Source of the DNA: JBDTLH01 sp039934875
GTDB taxonomy: Bacteria; Acidobacteriota; Terriglobia; Terriglobales; Acidobacteriaceae
Assembly (NCBI GenBank): GCA_039934875.1
Contig: JBDTLH010000222.1
Location: 1 to 11,187 of the forward strand
Direction: 5' to 3'
Length of the DNA stretch: 11,187 nucleotides
Numbering within the stretch: position 1 is the stretch's first letter; every line of letters starts with the position of its first letter. Positions 6,915 through 11,187 of this stretch are shown here, one piece after another. The notes beneath the pieces were generated by a model that was given only the letters and a program-made list of their open reading frames with translations, was not told where the DNA came from and did not search any database. The position numbers were made by a program, and so were the translations under genes.

Positions 6915-6989
6915 ACAGTTTACAGTTCACAGCGAGGTCCGCGTACTGAGACCGTAAACTGCAACTGTGAACCGTAAACAGTAAACTGT
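6915..6989. repeat. Imperfect inverted repeat built from degenerate 7-bp units, between brkB-like gene and queF
   Basis: The left arm ACAGTTTACAGTTCACAG (6915-6932) is complementary to CTGTGAAC...AGTAAACTGT (6965-6989), apart from a 7-bp insertion (CGTAAAC) and one mismatch in the right arm. The right side also reads as degenerate heptamers: CGTAAAC, CTGCAAC, TGTGAAC, CGTAAAC, AGTAAAC. It fills most of the 85 bp between the two genes. It could form a weak hairpin in a shared transcript, or simply be a decayed heptanucleotide array. No good promoter for queF is visible here. Confidence 0.6.
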
Positions 6990-6995
6990 GCATTC

Positions 6996-7886
6996 CTATG
7001 CCGGCTGCGGCGGGGTGGCGATATGTTGCGGATTATCCTCAGCGGCTTGTCCTTCGAGGCAAACCCCGCGATATTTCTGCAACTCCGAGTTGAACTCGGC
7101 GCCGACCAGCAGGATCATGCACGTGATCCATACCCAGAGCATGAACGCCATCACCGCTCCCAGGCTGCCATAGGTCTTGCTGTAGCTGTTGAAGTGGCGG
7201 AGATAGAAATCCAGCAGCACCGATGCGCCGATCCACACAGCGGTCGCCATGATCGCGCCGGGCAGGTTCGCCCAGAGGCGTTGCTTGATATTTGGAGCAA
7301 GGAAGTAGAGCAATTCAACCGCGATGATCACGGACAAGGCCATTACGCCCCAGCGAATCGGGGTCCAGAAGTGCACAAGTATCCCATGCAGGCCAAGCTG
7401 CCCGGAGATCCAGTTGCCAAACTCCGGCCCCATAATGCTGGCGGCCAGCGCGATGGCAAACAGCCCGCCGATTACGAACACCAGGCCGATGGCGAGCAAC
7501 TGCTGGCGGAAATAGGAGCGCGATTTACGGGCGTCATAGGCGATATCGAGGGCGTCGATCATGGAAGAGAAACCGCCGGCGGCGCTCCAGAGGGTCCCGA
7601 GGATGCCGATGGTCAGCAGCCCGCCCCGGGGAACCAAAAGCTCCTTGAGTATTCCTCGCAGCATACCGACGGCATCGCCGGGAGCGAAACGCTCGACCAG
7701 GTCCATTCCGTGCTGAAAAAGATGAGGTATGGGGAGGACACCGAGCAGCGTCGCGGCCACTACCAACAGCGGAATAAGGGAGAGCAGGAAGAAAAAAGCC
7801 AGGCCGCCCGCGACGGAGGTGACGCGGGTGCGCCAGATATCGCGATAGACATTGGAAAGGACGGTTTTCATATCGGCAATCTGCAT
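6996..7886 (-). CDS. YihY/BrkB family inner-membrane protein
   Basis: A 296-residue protein from the ATG at 7886 with about six transmembrane segments. Features of the YihY/BrkB family (once called ribonuclease BN) include the N-terminal SVAGGLAFFFLLSLIPLLVV, the central WSAAGGFSSMIDALDIAYD, the YGSLGAVMAFMLWVWITCMI segment and the ending ILLVGAEFNSEL. Function in the family is poorly defined; transport or envelope roles have been proposed. The ribonuclease naming of the E. coli homologue is regarded as a misassignment. The frame continues upstream to 7991 with other ATGs (for example 7922), and the ATG at 7871 (MKTVLSNVY) is equally plausible. None has a good ribosome binding site, so the N-terminus is uncertain by some 35 residues. 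It lies divergently to the adaptor gene and 85 bp before queF, so it could head the minus-strand operon. Confidence 0.88.
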   Translation of the reverse strand: MQIADMKTVLSNVYRDIWRTRVTSVAGGLAFFFLLSLIPLLVVAATLLGVLPIPHLFQHGMDLVERFAPGDAVGMLRGILKELLVPRGGLLTIGILGTLWSAAGGFSSMIDALDIAYDARKSRSYFRQQLLAIGLVFVIGGLFAIALAASIMGPEFGNWISGQLGLHGILVHFWTPIRWGVMALSVIIAVELLYFLAPNIKQRLWANLPGAIMATAVWIGASVLLDFYLRHFNSYSKTYGSLGAVMAFMLWVWITCMILLVGAEFNSELQKYRGVCLEGQAAEDNPQHIATPPQPA

Positions 7887-7995
7887 CGGATTTCTGTGCC
7901 GTTCCTTGGGAGATTGGACTTGCTCAAAGTTGGATGTCCGCATTGCCCGGAGTTCTGCCTGGCCGCGCATCGCAAAGGTGGGCGGCAACATCAGA

Positions 7996-8001
7996 TATAC
8001 T
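7996..8001 (+). promoter_or_regulatory. Candidate -10 element for the adaptor gene
   Basis: TATACT (7996-8001) is a five-of-six match to TATAAT and lies 25 nt before the ATG at 8027. The -35 region near 7973 (GCAAAG) is poor. The reverse strand reads TATATC over nearly the same bases, so divergent promoters may overlap here. Confidence 0.35.
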
Positions 8002-8026
8002 TTTGTTTCTCACCCAACGGCGGCTA

Positions 8027-9277
8027 ATGGCGGACAATAAGAACGAAAAGAGCGGGTTTCACCTGCGCCTCTCCTGGATCATCGTCGCCGTGGTTGCGAT
8101 CGGGGCAGGGCTATACCTGAGCTTGCACCACACGGTTGTGACGATTCGCGGTGAGCAGGTGGCGCGGCAGAACCTGATCTCTTCGATTTCCACCAACGGA
8201 AAGGTGGAGCCGGTTGCCAATTTTGAGGCGCACGCTCCGCTGGCGACCACGGTGACTGGTGTATTCGTGCATGCCGGAGACCAGGTGCGCAGAGGGCAAC
8301 TGCTGCTGCGGCTGGATGATTCCGCGGTCAAGGAGCAGATAGCACGTGCCCAGGCGCAGCTCAAATCGGCGCAGGCGGACAAGAGCACCATTGAGGCGGG
8401 AGGCACGCGTCCTGACATACTTACGCTGCAAGATCAGATATCCAAGGCGGAGAGCGATGAGGCCAGCGCGCAATCCAGCCTGGGGGCGCTTAAGAAGCTG
8501 CAACAGAGCGGGGCGGCGTCCGCGGGTGAGGTGCAGCAGGCGCAGGTGCGCTTGCAAATTGCGCAGAACAGCGTGCGCAATCTGGGTGAGCGCAAGTCGC
8601 AGCCCTTCGCTCCGCAGGAGTTGCAACGGGTAAATGCAAGCATCACCGGGGCGGAGGCCGCCGTCTCCGCGGCGGAGGACATGCTGCACCAATTAGAAGT
8701 GCGCTCGACGGTGAATGGGACGGTCTATCAGGTGCCGGTGCGCCCGGGCAACTTCGTCAATGGCGGCGACCTGCTGGTGCAGGTTGCCGACCTCAGAAAC
8801 TTACAGGTGCGCGCCTTTGTGGATGAGCCCGAGATCGGCAAGGTGCATGGGGGCCAGCCGGTCACTATTCTGTGGGACGCGCTGCCCACCCAGAGCTGGA
8901 TGGGAACCGTGAAGACGGTGCCGCTAACGGTGATTCCGCGCGGTACGCGTACCGTGGGCGAGGTGCTGTGCTCGGTTGATAGCTCGAGCGGAAGCGCCAA
9001 GCTGCTGCCCAACGTCAACGTCAATGTGGCGATACAAGTGGCGCGCCGAGACAACGCGCTGACCGTGCCCCGCGAGGCAGTACATCAGGATGGTGAAGGG
9101 CGGTTCGTCCTGGTGGCGCGCGATGGCCGCTTGCGCAGGGCAGGGGTGGAGACCGGAATCTCCAGCCTTACGCGGGTCGAAGTGACCTCTGGCGTGAGCC
9201 AGGGCGAGTGGGTCGCGATCAACGCCATCAGCGGCCAGCCGCTGCAAGATGGCATGTACGTGAAGCTGCCGGAATAA
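8027..9277 (+). CDS. Efflux membrane-fusion (periplasmic adaptor) protein, HlyD/MacA/RND type
   Basis: A 416-residue protein that would link an inner-membrane pump to an outer-membrane channel. Residues 16-32 (SWIIVAVVAIGAGLYLS) form one N-terminal membrane anchor. A lipoyl-like half-motif follows (NGKVEPVANFEAHAPL to VRRGQLLLRLDD, about 57-98). Residues 99-215 are a long Ala/Gln/Glu-rich helical hairpin. The second lipoyl half is near TVNGTVYQVPVRPGNFVNGG. The beta-barrel domain (AFVDEPEIGKVHGGQPVTIL) and the membrane-proximal domain (ALTVPREAVHQDGEGRFVLV) come last. The ATG at 8027 is preferred over the in-frame ATG at 7934, because the extra 31 residues would disrupt the anchor topology and lie upstream of the -10 candidate. 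No clear Shine-Dalgarno sequence precedes it. Unusually, no pump or outer-membrane channel gene follows. The next genes, 16 bp away, are a toxin-antitoxin pair. The partner is therefore encoded elsewhere, and the substrate cannot be inferred. Confidence 0.9.
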   Translation: MADNKNEKSGFHLRLSWIIVAVVAIGAGLYLSLHHTVVTIRGEQVARQNLISSISTNGKVEPVANFEAHAPLATTVTGVFVHAGDQVRRGQLLLRLDDSAVKEQIARAQAQLKSAQADKSTIEAGGTRPDILTLQDQISKAESDEASAQSSLGALKKLQQSGAASAGEVQQAQVRLQIAQNSVRNLGERKSQPFAPQELQRVNASITGAEAAVSAAEDMLHQLEVRSTVNGTVYQVPVRPGNFVNGGDLLVQVADLRNLQVRAFVDEPEIGKVHGGQPVTILWDALPTQSWMGTVKTVPLTVIPRGTRTVGEVLCSVDSSSGSAKLLPNVNVNVAIQVARRDNALTVPREAVHQDGEGRFVLVARDGRLRRAGVETGISSLTRVEVTSGVSQGEWVAINAISGQPLQDGMYVKLPE

Positions 9278-9280
9278 TTC

Positions 9281-9286
9281 AGGAGG
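9281..9286 (+). promoter_or_regulatory. Ribosome binding site of the hicB-like gene
   Basis: AGGAGG lies 7 nt before the ATG at 9294, immediately after the adaptor stop (9275-9277). It is a full consensus match, stronger than the sites of its neighbours, which suggests efficient antitoxin translation. Confidence 0.8.
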
Positions 9287-9293
9287 GAAGTAT

Positions 9294-9512
9294 ATGGCGG
9301 GGAAAGAAACGATCTTTGAAGTAGTCGAAAGCCCGGAGGGCGGCTACGAAGCTCGCGCTCTGGGCGAATCTATTTTTACTCAAGCAGATTCACTGCAAGG
9401 TCTGCGCGATGCGGTAAGGGACGCCGTTCATTGTCATTGGGGTGACAGGATGAGGGAAATGCCGGCAGTGATACGCCTTCACTTCGTTCATGATGAAGTG
9501 ATTTCCGCGTGA
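9294..9512 (+). CDS. hicB: HicB-like antitoxin, short form
   Basis: A 72-residue protein with the HicB partial RNase H-like fold. The PEGGYEARALGESIFTQADS segment (14-33) is the typical first beta-hairpin of the family. It is followed by an amphipathic helix (LQGLRDAVRDAVHCHW) and the strand AVIRLHFVHDEVISA. It should bind and neutralise the toxin encoded just downstream. It lacks the C-terminal ribbon-helix-helix or helix-turn-helix DNA-binding domain of full-length HicB, so self-repression is not expected from this chain alone. Close relatives are often mislabelled '2-oxoisovalerate dehydrogenase' in databases; nothing in the sequence supports that. Antitoxin before toxin is the reverse of the classic hicAB order. 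The stop overlaps the toxin start by 4 nt. Confidence 0.82.
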   Translation: MAGKETIFEVVESPEGGYEARALGESIFTQADSLQGLRDAVRDAVHCHWGDRMREMPAVIRLHFVHDEVISA

Positions 9513-9754
9513 AGCTTCCGCGTGATTTGGATGGCCTTCAACTTGCAGGTCTGCTCAAGCGCTTCGGATACCACGTCACACGTCAAACAGGCAGTCACAT
9601 GCGGCTCAAGTCTGAACTGAAAGGGACAGAGCACTGCGTCACTATCCCGGACCATTCCCCGCTCAGAGTTGGAACCCTGAACGCAATACTCACGGATGTC
9701 GGCCGGTATCTGAGCATCACTCGAGACGAACTTCTCAAAGCCCTGCTTGGCTGA
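9509..9754 (+). CDS. hicA: HicA-like mRNA interferase toxin
   Basis: An 81-residue protein starting at GTG 9509, overlapping the antitoxin stop as GTGA, so translation is probably coupled. HicA toxins are small double-stranded-RNA-binding-fold proteins that cleave mRNA with one catalytic histidine. Here the signature is RQTGSHMRL with His30 (G28-S29-H30). It is preceded by GLLKRFGYHVTRQ and followed by HCVTIPDHSPLRVGTLNAIL, both typical of the family. The C-terminal ITRDELLKALL helix is also standard. The pair has no visible promoter of its own in the 16 bp after the adaptor, so it may be read from the adaptor transcript or from a promoter inside that gene. Catalytic His is present and the frame is intact, so the toxin is probably functional. 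Confidence 0.85.
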   Translation: MKLPRDLDGLQLAGLLKRFGYHVTRQTGSHMRLKSELKGTEHCVTIPDHSPLRVGTLNAILTDVGRYLSITRDELLKALLG

Positions 9755-9789
9755 CTGAAACCTTGTTCGTTGTAAAATAATCGCGACCC

Positions 9790-9825
9790 GCCGGCTTAAA
9801 AGTTGCATCGCGCAACCCGGCCGGC
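9790..9825 (+). other. Hairpin upstream of the riboswitch, terminator or leader element
   Basis: GCCGGC (9790-9795) pairs with GCCGGC (9820-9825). Inside, GTTGC (9802-9806) pairs with GCAAC (9812-9816), separated by an asymmetric internal loop. No T-tract follows, so it is a weak terminator candidate for the hicBA transcript. If transcription of nadA starts near the AT-rich segment TGTAAAATAA (9771-9780), the hairpin would instead be part of the nadA leader. Confidence 0.4.
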
Positions 9826-9841
9826 AGTCGAATAGATATAC

Positions 9842-9968
9842 GGCTTCAACATCCCCGTCGCCAGGGCCTGGCAGGATACAGGCAGCGTAGCGACTGGAGC
9901 CCCTACGAATTGCTTTCAACATCCCCGCTTCCGGGCCTTTCGCAAGAGAGGAGCCTGAAGCTGAAGGC
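9842..9968 (+). promoter_or_regulatory. NAD+-I riboswitch (nadA motif), tandem two-domain form
   Basis: Two similar folds lie directly upstream of nadA. Domain 1 (9842-9901): outer stem GGCTTC/GGAGCC (9842-9847/9896-9901), the conserved AACATCCCC segment (9848-9856), stem GTCGC/GCGAC (9857-9861/9890-9894), and inner stem GCCTG/CAGGC (9866-9870/9879-9883) followed by AGCGTA. Domain 2 (9912-9968): outer stem GCTTTC/GAAGGC (9912-9917/9963-9968), the same AACATCCCC (9918-9926), stem GCTTC/GAAGC (9927-9931/9957-9961), and inner stem CCTTTC/GAGAGG capped by a GCAA tetraloop (9936-9951). TTCAACATCCCCG is identical in both, 70 nt apart. This matches the published NAD+-I consensus as I remember it, known from Acidobacteriota upstream of nadA. 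Ligand binding should stabilise the outer stem of domain 2, whose 3' strand is the ribosome binding site, lowering translation. Confidence 0.93.
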
Positions 9969-9970
9969 GG
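9963..9970 (+). promoter_or_regulatory. nadA ribosome binding site inside riboswitch domain 2
   Basis: GAAGGCGG lies 6 nt before the ATG at 9977. Its first six bases (9963-9968) form the 3' strand of the outer stem of riboswitch domain 2, so translation initiation and ligand-stabilised folding compete directly. A second purine run, AGGAG (9949-9953), is 23 nt from the start codon, too far to act on nadA, and it is buried in the inner stem. Confidence 0.7.
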
Positions 9971-9976
9971 CAAGAA

Positions 9977-11089
9977 ATGATGACCACTCTGACTCAGGCT
10001 GAGCAAGCCTGCTCACTGGAAGACCACCTGCAAATGCCTGATCATGCGATGGATGCGCGCATCGCGTCCGCGCGCGAGCGGCTGGGCAGCGATCTGCTGG
10101 TGCTGGGGCACCATTACCAGCGCGACGAGGTGTTCCGCTTCGCCGACGTCACCGGAGACAGCTATAAGCTTTCGCAACATGCCGCTGCCGCGACGGCGCG
10201 CAGCATCATCTTCTGCGGCGTGCATTTCATGGCGGAGAGCGCCGACATCCTCGCCGACCACAAGACGGTAATTCTGCCCGACCTCAACGCCGGCTGCTCC
10301 ATGGCGGACATGGCGGAGATCGGTGAAGTCGAATCCTGCTGGGAGCAGATTGGGCGCATGGGCGTTAGCTGCGACGACATCCTGCCCATCACTTATATGA
10401 ACTCCACCGCCGCCATTAAAGCCTTCTGCGGCGAGCGTGGCGGAATGGTCTGCACCTCCTCGAACGCCAGAGGAGCATTTGCGTGGGCATTGCAGCGGGC
10501 TGAGAAAGTCCTATTCCTGCCCGATCAACATCTAGGACGCAATACCGCGTGGGCGATGGGCATTCCGCTCGAAGAGATGATCGTCTGGGACCCCTACCAG
10601 ATCAGTGGCGGCGTCTCTCGCGCACAACTGCAACGAGCGAAAATCATTTTGTGGAAGGGCCATTGCTCAGTCCATCAGAGATTTTTACCGGATCATGTAG
10701 ATGCAGTGCGCGCTCGCTATCCCGAGATAAAAGTAATTGTGCATCCCGAGTGCCGCTGGGAGGTCTGCCAGAGGGCCGACGCTATCGGCTCGACCGAGCA
10801 GTTGATCCGCTTGATCGATGATGCTGCTGAAGGCAGTATGTTTGCGGTCGGCACCGAGATCCATCTGGTGAACCGCGTGGCGAAAAAGTATACCGGACGT
10901 GGTAAGAAGATCATCACGCTGGATGACTCGGGATGCCTGTGCACCACCATGTTCCGCATCTCCCCGCAGCACCTGGCCTGGACCATGGAGAACCTGCTCG
11001 AAGACAGGATCGTCAATCAGATCAAGGTGAAAGATGAGGTGAAGGACTGGGCGCGGGTGGCGCTGGGAAGGATGCTGGAGATTGGTTAG
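9977..11089 (+). CDS. nadA: Quinolinate synthase
   Basis: NadA condenses iminoaspartate with dihydroxyacetone phosphate to quinolinate, the second step of de novo NAD synthesis, using a [4Fe-4S] cluster with one open iron site. The protein has 370 residues, the long Bacillus-type length. LGHHYQRDEV (43-52) and the substrate-binding MNST (141-144) are present. Candidate cluster ligands are Cys107 (LNAGCSMAD), Cys230 (KGHCSVHQ) and Cys320 (DSGCLC), aligning with Cys110, Cys230 and Cys320 of B. subtilis NadA. Cys259 (HPEC) is a further conserved cysteine. The start is the first of two adjacent ATGs (MMTTL), 6 nt after the ribosome binding site; the second ATG is also possible. nadB and nadC are not in the window. 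Control by the tandem NAD+-I riboswitch just upstream is feedback by the pathway's end product. The TAG stop overlaps the first unit of a 7-bp tandem array, so the 3' end is flanked by unstable sequence. Confidence 0.97.
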   Translation: MMTTLTQAEQACSLEDHLQMPDHAMDARIASARERLGSDLLVLGHHYQRDEVFRFADVTGDSYKLSQHAAAATARSIIFCGVHFMAESADILADHKTVILPDLNAGCSMADMAEIGEVESCWEQIGRMGVSCDDILPITYMNSTAAIKAFCGERGGMVCTSSNARGAFAWALQRAEKVLFLPDQHLGRNTAWAMGIPLEEMIVWDPYQISGGVSRAQLQRAKIILWKGHCSVHQRFLPDHVDAVRARYPEIKVIVHPECRWEVCQRADAIGSTEQLIRLIDDAAEGSMFAVGTEIHLVNRVAKKYTGRGKKIITLDDSGCLCTTMFRISPQHLAWTMENLLEDRIVNQIKVKDEVKDWARVALGRMLEIG

Positions 11090-11187
11090 CAATAAGCAAT
11101 AAGCAATAAGCAATAAGCAAGTAGCAAGTAGCAAGTAGCAAGTAGCAAGTAGCAAGTAGCAAGTAGCAAGTAGCAAGTAGCAAGTAG
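11088..11187. repeat. Compound 7-bp tandem repeat starting in the nadA stop codon
   Basis: Four perfect copies of AGCAATA (11088-11115) are followed by ten perfect copies of AGCAAGT and two more bases up to the right edge (11116-11187). The array begins with the AG of the nadA TAG stop. All copies within each block are identical, implying recent expansion. The two blocks differ only at the last two bases of the unit, so one probably arose from the other. The true length is unknown because the window ends inside it. There are no unique spacers, so it is not CRISPR. Confidence 0.97.

Noticed and set aside
7023..8027. Long plus-strand open frame of 334 codons opposite the BrkB-like gene
   Set aside because: The composition is antisense-like (rich in Asp, Gln, His and Gly) with no family resemblance. 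The minus strand encodes a clear six-helix BrkB/YihY protein.
9831..9840. AT-rich AATAGATATA as the -10 element of nadA
   Set aside because: Transcription would start near 9845, inside the 5' strand of the outer stem of riboswitch domain 1, and would destroy that stem. No -35 hexamer lies at a suitable distance. The real start should be further upstream.
11088..11187. CRISPR array
   Set aside because: The 7-bp units are directly adjacent with no spacers, and no cas gene is present.

Overview
The window most likely comes from an Acidobacteriota chromosome, probably of the Terriglobia/Koribacter type. The strongest clue is the leader of nadA. It holds two copies of an RNA fold that matches, from memory, the NAD+-I ('nadA motif') riboswitch, a class known almost only from Acidobacteriota. 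The large secreted Ig-like/beta-propeller protein, the moderately GC-rich coding sequence and the 7-bp simple repeats between genes fit the same assignment. No database search was possible, so family calls rest on motifs and recalled family sequences.

Layout. (1) 1-2588, minus: the N-terminal 862 residues of a secreted protein that runs off the left edge. It has a signal peptide, three tandem 146-residue units (each two Ig-like domains), then a PQQ-like beta-propeller. (2) 2589-3097: a divergent regulatory region with candidate promoters and short dyads. (3) 3098-3811, plus: a secreted protein of unknown function. (4) 3812-4092: no gene, but a perfect 15-bp hairpin and a second structured segment. 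(5) 7886-4093, minus: brkB/yihY-like membrane protein, then queF, an MFS transporter and a family 2 glycosyltransferase. The last three overlap at their start and stop codons. (6) 8027-9754, plus: an efflux membrane-fusion (adaptor) protein followed closely by a hicB-hicA-type toxin-antitoxin pair. (7) 9755-11089, plus: hairpin, tandem NAD+-I riboswitch and nadA (quinolinate synthase). (8) 11088-11187: a 7-bp tandem array that starts inside the nadA stop codon and continues past the right edge.

How the parts work together. The clearest regulatory unit is riboswitch plus nadA: high NAD+ should stabilise the leader, hide the ribosome binding site at 9963-9970 and reduce de novo NAD synthesis. 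The queF-MFS-GT2 group is translationally coupled, but its members have no obvious shared pathway. The two divergent secreted proteins at the left may share the control region between them. I found no CRISPR array, rRNA, tRNA or transposase. The most unusual items are the exact 438-bp protein repeat, the structured gene-free element at 3880-4066, and the 7-bp repeat arrays.
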